64,000 nucleotides of DNA, taken from the NCBI RefSeq assembly GCF_000215745.1, contig NC_015663.1, forward strand, positions 248,001-312,000, read 5' to 3'. The notes beneath the pieces are model-generated. The model had not been told where the DNA came from. It saw only the letters and a program-made list of their open reading frames with translations, and searched no databases. The first letter of the stretch is position 1; each line of letters starts with the position of its first letter. The stretch is from Klebsiella aerogenes KCTC 2190 (GTDB taxonomy: Bacteria > Pseudomonadota > Gammaproteobacteria > Enterobacterales > Enterobacteriaceae). Position numbers and translations under genes: made by a program. Shown here piece by piece: positions 35,972-45,143 of this stretch.

Positions 35972-36568
35972 CTACGGCGTAAAGCGCGCCGGCAGCCAGG
36001 AGAAGAGACGGCGGCTCAGCGCTTCGCACAGCGCCACCAGCGTCTGCCCCAGCCGTTGCCAGACCACTTTTGCTACGCAGAGGCTCAGTGCTGAAATCAG
36101 CGCCGCGCCCAGCATATCCAGCGGGAAATGGACGCCGAGAAAAATACGCGCCCATGCTACCGGCAGCGCCGCCGCCAGCACCAGCAGCCCAATGCCGCGC
36201 AGGCGTAATGACAGCAGCGCGAAGGCGGCGCTGAACATTACGGTGCCGTGATCGCTTGGAAAAGAGTTATCCGCCGGGTGGCTTATCCAGGTATGACCCA
36301 GCGGCATCATAAACGGCCGCGGATGGAACCACAGGGTTCCACAGGCAACCCCCAGCCCTAACGCTATCAAAATCGTCATGGCGCAAAACAGCGCCTGTCG
36401 ATGCCCCTGACGACCGCCAAGGAACCATAATCCCAGCAATATCGCCGGCACAATGAGAATAAGCCAGCTGGCGGAGAATTGAGCCAGTAGCAATAGGCTG
36501 TCCGGCGTACCTGGCCCGGCATTCAGCGTAAGGAAGGCGTTCTGGTTAAACGTTTCTAACAGGTTCAT
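35972..36568 (-). CDS. PAP2-family phosphatase, undecaprenyl-diphosphatase-like (YbjG/BcrC type)
   Basis: A 198-aa membrane enzyme with about five or six spans. The three PAP2 signature blocks are visible: the C1 region ending HPRPF, PSDHGTVMFS, and ARIFLGVHFPLDML. They provide the catalytic His and Arg residues. Likely role is dephosphorylation of undecaprenyl pyrophosphate at the periplasmic face, recycling the lipid carrier and giving bacitracin tolerance. Its stop is adjacent to the end of the AcoR-like gene on the other strand. Confidence 0.85.
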   Translation of the reverse strand: MNLLETFNQNAFLTLNAGPGTPDSLLLLAQFSASWLILIVPAILLGLWFLGGRQGHRQALFCAMTILIALGLGVACGTLWFHPRPFMMPLGHTWISHPADNSFPSDHGTVMFSAAFALLSLRLRGIGLLVLAAALPVAWARIFLGVHFPLDMLGAALISALSLCVAKVVWQRLGQTLVALCEALSRRLFSWLPARFTP

Positions 36569-36627
36569 GGCGAGTTCTCGTCACAGTCATCATGCTGTCA
36601 TTATCGCCGGCATACCTTAAGCCCGGA

Positions 36628-37566
36628 TTAACCTGACGCTGAAGAATCCTCCTGGTTTTCTCCACCGGCTAACTGCTGCGGCAGCCGCGCCAGCAGTTCA
36701 TCTACCACCACGCGAATTTTCTGCGGCACCCATACCGCTTCCGGCCAGACGGCGCTGATCGCAAAACTGCCGCTGACGGACGACGGCAATATTTGCTGGA
36801 GTTCTCCCCGCGCTATCTCGTCCGCCACCAGCCAATCCGGCAGCCAGGCGATACCCAGCCCGCTTTTTGCCGCCGCGGCGATGGCGGCGAAATCATCCAT
36901 CGCCAGTCCGGGCTGAGGGCGAAACGCGAGCGCCGCTCCCTGCGTATCGCGCAAATGCCATTTCTGCATCTGCCCGGCGTAGAGATAGCCGATGGTAAGA
37001 TGCTCGTGCAGTTCTTCCGCCGTCTGCGGCGCTGGTTGATTATGCAGATATAACGGCGATGCGCAGAGAATCATGCCGTGCTGGCCTAAACGCCGGGCCT
37101 TAAGAAAGCTGGAATCGCTCAACGCGCCGATACGTATCGCCATATCGAACCCTTCTTCAAACAGATTGACCTGACGGTCGCTAAACGACAGCTCGAGCTT
37201 AAGCTCCGGATAACGTTGGCTAAGAGGAAACAAGATCGGCGCCACGCAGCGCTGGCCAAACAGCACCGGCAGGCTGATTCGCAGCCGCCCTTGCACCAGG
37301 GTTTTTCCACGCTGAATTTCATTTTCCGCATCCCGCAGGTTATCCAGCGCCCGGCGGGATTGCAGATAAAAGACCTCGCCTTCTTCGGTCAACGCCTGCC
37401 GACGCGTGGTGCGCTGAAACAGCGCGACGCCAAGCCGCTGCTCCAGCCGGGAAATGCTCTTGCCGACGGCGGAGCGCGTCACGTTCAGCTTCTCCGCGGC
37501 TTGCGCAAAGTTGCCGCATTCGACGACGGCGACAAATACCGGGATCGCATTTAAATCAATGCGCAT
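36628..37566 (-). CDS. LysR-family regulator
   Basis: 312 aa. N-terminal helix-turn-helix (IPVFVAVVECGNFAQAAEKLNVTRSAVGKSISRLEQRLG) and a LysR substrate domain of the CrgA-like subgroup (SFSDRQVNLFEEGFDMAIRIG). ATG at 37566 with AGGA eight bases upstream is preferred over a TTG extension. It is divergent from the azoreductase gene 103 bp away and is probably its regulator, a common LysR/quinone-reductase pairing. Confidence 0.88.
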   Translation of the reverse strand: MRIDLNAIPVFVAVVECGNFAQAAEKLNVTRSAVGKSISRLEQRLGVALFQRTTRRQALTEEGEVFYLQSRRALDNLRDAENEIQRGKTLVQGRLRISLPVLFGQRCVAPILFPLSQRYPELKLELSFSDRQVNLFEEGFDMAIRIGALSDSSFLKARRLGQHGMILCASPLYLHNQPAPQTAEELHEHLTIGYLYAGQMQKWHLRDTQGAALAFRPQPGLAMDDFAAIAAAAKSGLGIAWLPDWLVADEIARGELQQILPSSVSGSFAISAVWPEAVWVPQKIRVVVDELLARLPQQLAGGENQEDSSASG

Positions 37567-37668
37567 TGATTGGTTCCTGAATGGATACAATGATAAAAAA
37601 TAATGTCACTACTGGAGAAAAAAAGACAGTGTTACCCTGCGGACCATCAACTTTATGGGGAGTCCGTC

Positions 37669-38274
37669 ATGAGTAACGTTTTGATTTTAAAATCCAGCAT
37701 CAACGGCCCGGCGTCGCTAACCAACCAGCTAATAGATGAATATATGCAGACCCGCCGCGATGCCGGTCATCAGGATTCGGTCGTCGAACACGATCTGACC
37801 ACCCTCGCCTTGCCGAAACTCGACGGCGCGCTGTTTGCCGCGTTGCGCGGCGCGCAAGACTCGCGCCCGGCGATTCAGCAAGGGGTTGCCCTCTCTGACT
37901 CACTCATCGGCGAGTTAAAGGCCAGCGATCTGCTGGTGATCGGCGCGCCGATGTATAACCTCAACGTGCCAACCGATCTCAAAAACTGGTTCGATCTGGT
38001 GGCGCGGGCGCGGGAAACCTTCCGCTACACCGAGACCTGGCCTCAGGGACTAGTGGAAGGCGTGCGTGCGGTGGTCATTAGTTCGCGCGGCGGCGTCCAT
38101 GACGGGCAACCCAGCGATGCGGTCACCCCTTACCTGCGCGCGGTGCTGGGATTGATGGGGATTAGCGACGTTGAATTTATCTATGCTGAAGGGATGGATA
38201 TTCGCCCGCACGGCCGCGACGCGGGCATTGCCCACGCCCGCCAGCATATCGCCAGGGCCGCTCAGCAGGCGTGA
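37669..38274 (+). CDS. FMN-dependent NADH-azoreductase (AzoR-like)
   Basis: A 201-aa flavodoxin-fold oxidoreductase. It starts MSNVLILKSSINGPASLTNQL, like AzoR. The FMN-binding motif APMYNLNVPTDLKNWFD and the second loop SSRGGVH are present. It reduces quinones and azo dyes by two electrons using NADH and protects against thiol and electrophile stress. ATG at 37669 follows GGGGAG; an upstream in-frame ATG lacks this. It is regulated, by inference, by the divergent LysR gene. Confidence 0.88.
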   Translation: MSNVLILKSSINGPASLTNQLIDEYMQTRRDAGHQDSVVEHDLTTLALPKLDGALFAALRGAQDSRPAIQQGVALSDSLIGELKASDLLVIGAPMYNLNVPTDLKNWFDLVARARETFRYTETWPQGLVEGVRAVVISSRGGVHDGQPSDAVTPYLRAVLGLMGISDVEFIYAEGMDIRPHGRDAGIAHARQHIARAAQQA

Positions 38275-38324
38275 GCTCCGTTCTTTATACGGCTGGTAAA
38301 GGGTCATCTTTCACTTTAGAATAA

Positions 38325-38336
38325 TCTAAATTTAGA
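38325..38336. promoter_or_regulatory. Palindromic operator upstream of ygaV
   Basis: TCTAAATTTAGA is a perfect 12-bp palindrome that sits in an AT-rich context (TTAGAATAATC... and ...AATACTAAAA) 15 bp before the ygaV start. ArsR-family repressors bind such sites and autoregulate. Confidence 0.7.
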
Positions 38337-38351
38337 AAATACTAAAATAAG

Positions 38352-38651
38352 ATGACCACAGCACAACAACTGCAGGCCAGCGCCGGGGAAGCCGCTGTCC
38401 TGCTGAAAGCGATGAGCAATCCCCACCGGCTACTGATTCTGTGCATGCTCTGCGAAGCCCCGCGTACAACCGCAGGCGAGCTGGCGCAAATCACCGGCCT
38501 GAGCCCTTCCGCCACCTCTCAGCACCTCGCACGAATGCGTGATGAAGGGCTAATCGACTGCGAGCGCGATGCGCAGCGCCTGCGCTATTTCATTACCCAT
38601 CCCGCCGTTCAGCAGGTCATCGCCACGCTGAAGACCATTTACTGCCCGTAA
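38352..38651 (+). CDS. ygaV: ArsR-family sulfide-responsive regulator YgaV
   Basis: A 99-aa winged helix protein. KAMSNPHRLLILCMLCEAPRTTAGELAQITGLSPSATSQHLARMRDEGLIDCERD is the ArsR/SmtB DNA-binding core and closely follows E. coli YgaV. It keeps a Cys in ILCML and the C-terminal YCP. YgaV of E. coli responds to sulfide species and controls its operon. There is no Shine-Dalgarno before the ATG, suggesting weak or leaderless translation. It lies 9 bp before ygaP. Confidence 0.92.
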   Translation: MTTAQQLQASAGEAAVLLKAMSNPHRLLILCMLCEAPRTTAGELAQITGLSPSATSQHLARMRDEGLIDCERDAQRLRYFITHPAVQQVIATLKTIYCP

Positions 38652-38660
38652 GGAGTCCTT

Positions 38661-39182
38661 ATGACTATCGCCACCGTTTCAGCCAACGAAGCCCAGGCGC
38701 TTATCGCCCAGGGCGCACGGCTGATTGATATCCGCGCTGCCGACGAATACGCCCGCGAGCATATTCCGGCGGCGACACTGCTGCCATTAGAACAATTAAC
38801 TCACGGCGCGGCGCTCAATGCGCAGCCGGGCGACACCATCATTTTTCACTGCCAGGCCGGCTCGCGCACGCAAAATAACGCCAGTTTTCTGGCCGCCGCC
38901 GCCGCGCCCGCGCAGGTTAAGCTGCTGGCTGGCGGTATTCAGGCGTGGCGGGCGGCGGGGTTGCCGATAGTCGAAGATAAATCCCAGCCGCTGCCGCTAA
39001 TGCGCCAGGTGCAAATCGCCGCAGGCGCGCTGATTTTGCTGGGCGTAGTGCTGGGATACGCCGTCAACAGCGGCTTTTTCTTGCTGAGTGGTTTCGTTGG
39101 CGCGGGGCTCACTTTCGCTGGTCTCACCGGTTTCTGCGGCATGGCGCGCCTGCTGGCGGTCATGCCGTGGAACCAGCGTTAA
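38661..39182 (+). CDS. ygaP: Membrane-anchored rhodanese YgaP
   Basis: 173 aa. An N-terminal rhodanese domain has the active-site loop [11 protein letters not shown], with the persulfide-carrying Cys, and two C-terminal membrane spans (~121-137 and ~140-160) anchor it to the inner membrane. It transfers sulfur from thiosulfate or persulfide donors. TAAGGAG precedes the ATG. It forms an operon with ygaV and overlaps the convergent lpxO by 4 bp at the stops. Confidence 0.93.
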   Translation: MTIATVSANEAQALIAQGARLIDIRAADEYAREHIPAATLLPLEQLTHGAALNAQPGDTIIFHCQAGSRTQNNASFLAAAAAPAQVKLLAGGIQAWRAAGLPIVEDKSQPLPLMRQVQIAAGALILLGVVLGYAVNSGFFLLSGFVGAGLTFAGLTGFCGMARLLAVMPWNQR

Positions 39183-40081
39183 AACGCCTGCCAGATGAGT
39201 AGGGCGATGCCGCCAAAGAGCAGCCATTTGACGATGTAATAAACCGTTTTATTCCATTTTTTCAATCGCTTGCCAATAATGCGGATTTGATAAATGTAAC
39301 GGAAGCTGCGATTAATTCCGCCGGTGCGGTCGCCGACGTCGTTCGGCGCGGCGGCGGCGCTCATTAAATTTCGCCCCAGCCAGTGGTTCACCTTCTGCGC
39401 CCAGCGGTAACGCATGGGCCGTTCGATATCGCAAAAAAGAATCAGCCGATTCTCACCGCTGGTATTTTCCGCATAGTGAATATAGGTTTCGTCAAACAGC
39501 ACACCCTCACCATCGCGCCAGCTGTAGCGTTCGCCGTCCACTTCAATAAAACAGCGGTCGTCATTCGGCGTCGCCAGCCCGAGATGAAAACGCAGCGACC
39601 CGGCGTAAGGATCGCGGTGGCGAGGCAAACGGCTACCATCGGGTAGCGTGGCGAACATTGCCGCTTTAACCGAAGGAATCCCACGCAGCAGCTCGGTCGT
39701 TTTTGGACATAGCTGGCTGGCGGAGGGATGCGCGTCTTCATACCATTTCAGGTAAAAACGTTTCCAGCCGGTTTTAAAGAATGAGTTAAATCCGGCATCA
39801 TTATATTTTTCCGCCGCTTTTATTTGCTCCAGACGCTGCAGGTTAATCCCCTCTTCACGAATAACCAACCAGTTCTTTTGTAATATCGCCAACTCTGGAA
39901 AAGTCTCCGGGCGTAGATACGGCGTATTTGGCACGCGAGAAAAAAGGTACATAAAGCCATTAAGCGGCGCGGTAAAAGTTGAATGATCGGAAAGCTGCCG
40001 CCAGAAACGATAGCGAACCTTTCCGCGATAATGGACGTAGAGCACAGCAATTATAATAATAAGTAAAATGATATACTTCAT
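39179..40081 (-). CDS. lpxO: Lipid A 2-hydroxylase LpxO
   Basis: A 300-aa Fe(II)/2-oxoglutarate-dependent hydroxylase of the aspartyl/asparaginyl beta-hydroxylase fold. N-terminal (~2-18) and C-terminal (~280-298) membrane helices place it at the inner membrane. The metal motif is seen in [18 protein letters not shown] (HxD) with a distal His in [10 protein letters not shown]. It adds a 2-hydroxyl group to a secondary acyl chain of lipid A, a modification linked in Klebsiella and Salmonella to peptide resistance and altered immune recognition. Confidence 0.9.
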   Translation of the reverse strand: MKYIILLIIIIAVLYVHYRGKVRYRFWRQLSDHSTFTAPLNGFMYLFSRVPNTPYLRPETFPELAILQKNWLVIREEGINLQRLEQIKAAEKYNDAGFNSFFKTGWKRFYLKWYEDAHPSASQLCPKTTELLRGIPSVKAAMFATLPDGSRLPRHRDPYAGSLRFHLGLATPNDDRCFIEVDGERYSWRDGEGVLFDETYIHYAENTSGENRLILFCDIERPMRYRWAQKVNHWLGRNLMSAAAAPNDVGDRTGGINRSFRYIYQIRIIGKRLKKWNKTVYYIVKWLLFGGIALLIWQAF

Positions 40082-40289
40082 ATTCGCTTATCTGACCATG
40101 TTCTGTTTTTAATCATTCCTCGCTGGCAGCGTTAGTTGCCTTCACCGCAGCGCCGTCAAAACCATTAACAAAGATAATACATCCACCCCCACATTGTTTT
40201 AACAAAAAACAGCACGATCATTGAATCCGTCAGCGTCGTTGAGCTATCGTTTAGGTTCTTAGTTGTGACCAATGCACAGGAGAAACACC

Positions 40290-40469
40290 ATGTTTGCAAC
40301 AGGCGATCTGGTACAACCGCGCGTCGGCGGGCCAAAATTGAAGGTAGTGGAAGTGAATGGCGATAGTCTGGTCGTCGTTCAGGCAAGTAACGAGCAGGGT
40401 GAAAAGTTTACTCTGAAAGCGGTTGATGTTACGCCTTATACCGAAGAAGGCGATTTCGGCGTCTGCTAA
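40290..40469 (+). CDS. YodC-family small protein (DUF2158)
   Basis: 59 aa. MFATGDLVQPRVGGPKLKVVE begins like E. coli YodC (MFAIGDLVQ.RTGGP.M.V.E). It is a single small beta-rich domain of unknown function. ATG at 40290 is preceded by AGGAG; the upstream in-frame ATG at 40272 lacks one. Strong terminator follows immediately. Confidence 0.8.
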   Translation: MFATGDLVQPRVGGPKLKVVEVNGDSLVVVQASNEQGEKFTLKAVDVTPYTEEGDFGVC

Positions 40470-40470
40470 G

Positions 40471-40498
40471 TAAAACGGTGGGGAATCCCACCGTTTTA
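40471..40498. terminator. Bidirectional terminator between the YodC-like gene and stpA
   Basis: A 12-bp perfect stem TAAAACGGTGGG/CCCACCGTTTTA with a GAAT loop. A and T runs on the two sides would serve both converging transcripts. Confidence 0.88.
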
Positions 40499-40511
40499 AC
40501 CTACGCTCGAT

Positions 40512-40913
40512 TTAAATCAGGAAGCTCTCAAGCGATTTCCCTTGCGCGACGGCTAAAGCGATCGGCTTCGGCATACGTCCCTGCCCGGTCCAGGTTTTTT
40601 CTGCGCCGGTATGGTCGGTATAACGATATTTAGCGGGACGCGGCTTACGCTTTTTACTGCTCTTCGCCGGGGCCATTTCATGCAGCACTAATTCATCAGG
40701 TGAAATACCATCAGCAACCATTAATTCCAGCCAGGTATTAATTTTCTCCTGATATTCTGCCTGCTGCTGTTGCGTCTTCTGCTGCTCAGCGCGTTTTTCT
40801 TCAGTGACGATCCTGAGCTTTTCCAGCATCTCTTCAAGCACGTCAGTGGAGAATTCACGCGCCATAGCACGCAGTGAGCGAATATTATTCAGTTTTTGTA
40901 ACATAAAAGACAT
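40512..40913 (-). CDS. stpA: H-NS paralogue StpA
   Basis: 133 aa. Starts MSFMLQKLNNIRSLRAMAREF, matching E. coli StpA (MSVMLQSLNNIRTLRAMAREF). An N-terminal coiled-coil dimerisation part is followed by the C-terminal DNA-binding core YRYTDHTGAEKTWTGQGRMPKPIA, with the AT-hook-like GQGRMP motif. It silences AT-rich genes and acts as an RNA chaperone. Start set at 40913 by homology, not at the longer reading to 40949. The location next to alaE and ygaC distinguishes it from hns. Confidence 0.92.
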   Translation of the reverse strand: MSFMLQKLNNIRSLRAMAREFSTDVLEEMLEKLRIVTEEKRAEQQKTQQQQAEYQEKINTWLELMVADGISPDELVLHEMAPAKSSKKRKPRPAKYRYTDHTGAEKTWTGQGRMPKPIALAVAQGKSLESFLI

Positions 40914-41629
40914 AAAGATCAAAAATCCCAAATCGAAAAAATAAAACAAGAATTACCTGTTCAGTTTAATAGATATGTATATTTATTTCCAGCCTTAGCT
41001 TATTCAAATAAATATGTACAGGATTACACCTATGAACGCGCTGAAATTTATTGGCGGGTAATAGCGAAATAGAACATAAATACAGCCTAGCGCAGATGAA
41101 TAATGCATAGTGCGACATGATAATATTCATAATGTTATATTTATAGCCACTTCAGTGAGTTATAAAATCATCGCCCGCCGTGGGGAATGCCAATAGCTTT
41201 GCGACAATGAATTTAAATTCACATAATCAGAATAAAACCAATTATTTACATACAGCAGCAAATGCTGATAAAAAGGCATCCATCCAGTAAATAACGCCAA
41301 TAGTGACCAGTATCACATTACGTAATCAGGCGCCCGCCTTATCAACCTCCCTTCCCCTGTCATGCTTACTCGTCACCTTACAAAACAAAATCATATCTAT
41401 TTGATATTAAACAACATAATCAAAAAAAGGAACAAAAGTAGCGCAAGCTGAGCAAAACGCCAGTTCACAGAGTGTTTTATCGACAAAAAGGCGATAAATA
41501 AAAATTTATAGCTAGTTGTCACTTACTACACAGAGATATACTCTACACGCATCAAAACAGGCAGCCCAAAACCGCTACACCATGCGCACTTTTCGGCGTT
41601 ATTGACTTCATTTTTCGAGGAGCATACCG
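40914..41629. other. Long AT-rich intergenic region between stpA and alaE
   Basis: About 700 bp with long runs of A and T and no ORF of coding character. It separates the divergent genes stpA (-) and alaE (+) and likely contains both promoters and H-NS/StpA-binding DNA. A nine-codon frame at 41033-41062 was seen but has no support. Confidence 0.6.
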
Positions 41630-42079
41630 ATGTTCTCTGCTCAATCCCGCTTGCGTCATGCGGTAGCAGACACCTTTGCAATGGTGGTCTACTGCACCGT
41701 TGTCAATATGATGATCGAAATTTTCCTCTCCGGAATGACCTTTGAGCAGTCGTTATCTTCACGCCTGGTCGCGATCCCGGTCAACATTATTATTGCGGTG
41801 CCTTATGGCTTCTATCGCGACTTCGCCATGCGCCAGGCGCGCCGAATCAGCACCTCGGGATGGATGAAAAACATTGCTGACGTCGTCGCATATGTGACTT
41901 TCCAGTCACCGGTGTATGTATTGATTCTGCTGTCGGTAGGCGCAGACTGGCATCAAATTGCCGCCGCGGTCAGTTCAAACATTCTGGTATCAATGATGAT
42001 GGGCGCAGTGTACGGCTACTTTCTCGACTTCTGCCGTCGCCTGTTCCGCGTCAGCCCTTATCAGCAAGCTAAAGCCTGA
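41630..42079 (+). CDS. alaE: L-alanine exporter AlaE
   Basis: 149 aa, the same size as E. coli AlaE. It starts [22 protein letters not shown] and has four hydrophobic spans ([66 protein letters not shown]). It exports excess L-alanine. GAGGAG before the ATG. Confidence 0.95.
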   Translation: MFSAQSRLRHAVADTFAMVVYCTVVNMMIEIFLSGMTFEQSLSSRLVAIPVNIIIAVPYGFYRDFAMRQARRISTSGWMKNIADVVAYVTFQSPVYVLILLSVGADWHQIAAAVSSNILVSMMMGAVYGYFLDFCRRLFRVSPYQQAKA

Positions 42080-42143
42080 TCCTTGTCATTCAGCGACTGG
42101 CCGCTGCCAGTCGCCCGCTTTCACCCAACCCGCATTTGACTAT

Positions 42144-42506
42144 TTAGCCGTGAGACATCTGCGGCTGAGCTTCGCCAAACAGCCCATTCAGAAAACGCTC
42201 AAGCGCCATCCGCGAACTAAAACCGTGGGGAATGCCGTAATGCTGCTGCGCATCCCCCGCCAAATAGAGCGGAAACTGTTCATAATGGTCGCAAGTTTTA
42301 ATCTCGCTGGCAGGTTCAGCCAGTGAATTACTGCGCTCTTTGAGCGCCGGATGAATAACTAAAGCGGTACGCCCCATGCGCGCTTCGCGGTTCACATAAA
42401 CATAATTATCGCCACGGCGATATCCATACGCTTTTTGCGTCACAACATCCATGGTGAAGCCGGCTTTTTCAAGAACACGCGCCACCTCATCGGGTCTTAA
42501 ATACAT
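42144..42506 (-). CDS. ygaC: YgaC family protein (DUF2002)
   Basis: 120 aa. Starts [32 protein letters not shown], matching the YgaC/DUF2002 family. Soluble, no membrane segments. In E. coli it is Fur-regulated and of unknown function. It is divergent from ygaM with 149 bp between. Confidence 0.93.
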   Translation of the reverse strand: MYLRPDEVARVLEKAGFTMDVVTQKAYGYRRGDNYVYVNREARMGRTALVIHPALKERSNSLAEPASEIKTCDHYEQFPLYLAGDAQQHYGIPHGFSSRMALERFLNGLFGEAQPQMSHG

Positions 42507-42655
42507 ACTGATTCCTCGTTATCTTTTACCGCACATTTACCTTACCTTATTCACGAATAGCAGCGCTTTCAGAAAATTCCATAAACTCCCGCAAAAGCAT
42601 AATGCAAAATCATGTCCTACACTTAATAACTCGAATGGAACAAAGGGAGAAACCA

Positions 42656-43003
42656 ATGGCTAACCGTGTGAACCGCAACGACATTGATGAAAGCGCCGAG
42701 GATATTCATAACGAAGTCAGCCAATTAGCGGATACGCTGGAAGAAGTGCTGAAATCATGGGGCAGCGATGCGAAAGATGAAGCTGAGAATGCGCGCAAAA
42801 AAGCGCAGTCGCTGCTGAAAGAGACGCGTGCCCGCCTGAACGGCAATACCCGCCTGCGCCAGGCGGCCTATGATACCGTTGAACGCGCACGGGATGCCGC
42901 CGGCTGCGCCGACAGCTACGTGCGCGATAAACCCTGGCAGAGCGTTGGCGCGGCCGCCGCCGTTGGGGTATTTATTGGCGTTTTGCTTAATTTGCGTCGA
43001 TAA
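42656..43003 (+). CDS. ygaM: DUF883 membrane-anchored ribosome-associated protein YgaM (ElaB/YqjD family)
   Basis: 115 aa. A long charged helix (EDIHNEVSQLADTLEEVLKSWGSDAKDEAENARKKAQ...) is followed by the C-terminal family tail DKPWQSVGAAAAVGVFIGVLLNLRR, a single membrane span. ElaB and YqjD paralogues tether ribosomes to the inner membrane in stationary phase. ATG at 42656 has AAGGGAG upstream; the earlier in-frame ATG at 42602 is rejected. Confidence 0.92.
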   Translation: MANRVNRNDIDESAEDIHNEVSQLADTLEEVLKSWGSDAKDEAENARKKAQSLLKETRARLNGNTRLRQAAYDTVERARDAAGCADSYVRDKPWQSVGAAAAVGVFIGVLLNLRR

Positions 43004-43046
43004 TAGTGTTGATAGACTACATGTGAAGATAACAAATACGCGTCTG

Positions 43047-43078
43047 ACCCTGCGTCCCAATGGTACGCAGGGTTTTTT
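43047..43078 (+). terminator. Terminator of ygaM
   Basis: ACCCTGCGT pairs with ACGCAGGGT and is followed by six T. It lies just before the 3' end of the convergent MocR gene. Confidence 0.9.
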
Positions 43079-43079
43079 G

Positions 43080-44441
43080 TTATTCCACGCTGGCCAGCGC
43101 TTGCTTTAATTCGCCTACCACTTCACGCGCCATCACCGCCGACGTTATATTCGTAAAACTCATCAATAGCCCGCCCTCACCGCGGCTAAGCATGCGCCAA
43201 TCGCTCAACGCCTGCACCGCCAGCCCGGCTCGTTGGCAGCGCCGGGCCTGCTCGCGATCGTCTCCCTTCACCGCCATCACCAGTTGGATCCCGCCGGACT
43301 GCGGTACCACCTGAAAACCCTGCGCCTGCAGCGCCGACTCCAGCCACTGCCTGCGCAACACGTAGCTGGCGCGCATTTTTTTCAGATGGCGCCAGAAATG
43401 CCCCTCATTGATGAAGTCCGCTAACGTCTGCTGCCATAAGGTCGGTACATTACAGTGGCTCAATTCAGCCTGACGGCGAAACCGCGCCGCCAACGGCAGC
43501 GGTACCACCAGCCACGCGACACGCAGCGCGGGAAACATCGATTTACTAAATGACCCGGCGTACAGTACCCGCTGTGGCGCATCGAGGCTTTTCAGCGGCG
43601 GTAACGGTTTCCCCTGATAGCGAAATTCACTGTCGTAATCATCTTCAATAATCCAGCTATCGCGCTGCGCCGCCCACTGCAGTACCTGGCGGCGCCTCTC
43701 CAGCGATAGGGCCACGCCGAGCGGGCTTTGATGCGCTGGAGTCAACAGCGCAAAGCGCGCCTGCGGAAAGTGTGCCTGCGCCCAGTCGATATCCATTCCC
43801 TGTTGGTCAATCGGTACCGGATCGATATTGACCCCCGCCGCGCTAACCACCGGCCGAATGAACGGATATCCCGGATCCTCCATCCACATATGCTGCCCCG
43901 GTTGCGCGAGGGTACGCAAAATTAGCGCCATCGAGGCCGCATAGTTGCCGCTAATCACAACCTGCTCCGGCTGGCACTCGATGCTGCGCGACAGACGTAA
44001 ATAGTCGACAATCGCCTGACGGAGAACCGGTTCGCCGCAGGGATCGCCGGGCGCGAGGTCGAAGCGCGATTGCGTCCGTAGCCGCCGCCCCATCACCCGC
44101 GCCCACACCCCGCGCGGGAAAAGATCCAGTGCCGGTAGACCCATTTGAAAAGGCTGCGGCGCGGAGGATCCCTGGCCTGCCGTCGGGCGCTGAGCCGTGA
44201 CCTGCCGCGGGCTTAGGCGCTCGCTGACAAAGGTGCCCGCCTGGCCGCGGCGCTCCAGCCAGCCCTGGGCCACCAGCTCGCCCCAGGCATTTTCAATCGT
44301 CGCCCGCGACACGCCAAGCTCCTGCGCATAACCCCGGCTCGCGGGCAGGCGGCTTCCCGGGGCCAGCTCGCCATTCTCAATCGCTGATTTCAGCTGTCGG
44401 GCGATACGCTGGTAGTGCGGCACTTTTTTGGCTTCCATCAT
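43080..44441 (-). CDS. MocR-type PLP-dependent transcriptional regulator (GntR wHTH plus aminotransferase domain)
   Basis: 453 aa. N-terminal GntR winged helix (YQRIARQLKSAIENGELAPGSRLPASRGYAQELGVSRATIENAWGEL) is fused to a fold-type I aminotransferase domain. The PLP lysine lies in YAGSFSKSMFPALRVAWL, and the Asp for the pyridine nitrogen is in EDDYDSEFRY. Such proteins sense PLP or amino compounds. It is divergent from the AhpD-like gene 87 bp away, so it is probably the regulator of that gene. Two tandem ATG codons begin the frame. Confidence 0.9.
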   Translation of the reverse strand: MMEAKKVPHYQRIARQLKSAIENGELAPGSRLPASRGYAQELGVSRATIENAWGELVAQGWLERRGQAGTFVSERLSPRQVTAQRPTAGQGSSAPQPFQMGLPALDLFPRGVWARVMGRRLRTQSRFDLAPGDPCGEPVLRQAIVDYLRLSRSIECQPEQVVISGNYAASMALILRTLAQPGQHMWMEDPGYPFIRPVVSAAGVNIDPVPIDQQGMDIDWAQAHFPQARFALLTPAHQSPLGVALSLERRRQVLQWAAQRDSWIIEDDYDSEFRYQGKPLPPLKSLDAPQRVLYAGSFSKSMFPALRVAWLVVPLPLAARFRRQAELSHCNVPTLWQQTLADFINEGHFWRHLKKMRASYVLRRQWLESALQAQGFQVVPQSGGIQLVMAVKGDDREQARRCQRAGLAVQALSDWRMLSRGEGGLLMSFTNITSAVMAREVVGELKQALASVE

Positions 44442-44528
44442 GGTCTGCTTTTTTCATCACAATATGGCTATCTTATGCAGTCCATTATAGTGCTATTTTG
44501 CCCGGGTCTTAGAGAGGAGAACTGCAAG

Positions 44529-44960
44529 ATGACCACATTACGTCAGCCGTACAGCGAACTGAGCCCGGAAATCTATAAGGGGTTGGTTCAGGCCAGCATA
44601 GCGCTGGAAAAAAGCGAATTGGGCAGCACGATGGTGGAGCTGGTCTATTTGCGGGTGTCGCAAATTAACGGCTGCGCTTTTTGCCTTGAGATGCATAGCA
44701 AAGCGTTACGCAAAGCCGGCGTTGCCCAGGACAAGCTGGATGCGCTGGCAGGCTGGCGCGTAAGCGCCCACTTCAGCGCCGCGGAACGCGCGGCCCTGGC
44801 ATGGGCGGAATCGGTTACTGATATCGCAGCCAGCCACGCTGAAGATGAGGTGTACCTGCCTTTAGAAGAGCATTTTACCCCCCGCCAGATTAGCGATTTA
44901 ACCTTCGCCATCAGCCTGATGAACGCCTTCAACCGACTTGCGGTCGCGATGCGGATGTAA
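44529..44960 (+). CDS. AhpD-like / carboxymuconolactone decarboxylase family protein
   Basis: 143 aa. The AhpD core is visible with the redox pair in NGCAFCLEMHSKALRKAG (CxxC plus His), giving possible alkylhydroperoxidase or thiol-reductase activity. ATG at 44529 has GAGGAG upstream; the longer reading overlaps the regulator's promoter. Divergent from the MocR gene. A GC-rich hairpin at 44979-45005 follows. Confidence 0.87.
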   Translation: MTTLRQPYSELSPEIYKGLVQASIALEKSELGSTMVELVYLRVSQINGCAFCLEMHSKALRKAGVAQDKLDALAGWRVSAHFSAAERAALAWAESVTDIAASHAEDEVYLPLEEHFTPRQISDLTFAISLMNAFNRLAVAMRM

Positions 44961-45021
44961 TTTTCGGGTATCGACTTCCCTCCCCCGCCAGGCTAGTCGG
45001 TGGGGGATAACTTATCGAAAA

Positions 45022-45037
45022 ACTCTATATATTGCGT
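45022..45037 (+). promoter_or_regulatory. NrdR box 1
   Basis: ACTCTATATATTGCGT follows the NrdR consensus (acaCwAtATaTwGtgt). It lies about 107 bp upstream of nrdH. Confidence 0.75.
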
Positions 45038-45054
45038 GGTTGAAGTTTTAAATA

Positions 45055-45070
45055 ACTACATCTAGTATTT
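45055..45070 (+). promoter_or_regulatory. NrdR box 2
   Basis: ACTACATCTAGTATTT is the second NrdR-like box, starting 33 bp after the first, close to three helical turns. Paired boxes with this spacing are the hallmark of NrdR-repressed nrd operons. Confidence 0.75.
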
Positions 45071-45143
45071 CCTGAACATTAAGCCCATAACGTTCGGCAC
45101 GATGTTTTACGCCGTCTTGTTATCTTAAATGGAAATACGAATC

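Noticed and set aside
41033-41062. Nine-codon mini-ORF between stpA and alaE
   Set aside because: Start context is poor and such short frames are expected by chance in AT-rich DNA.
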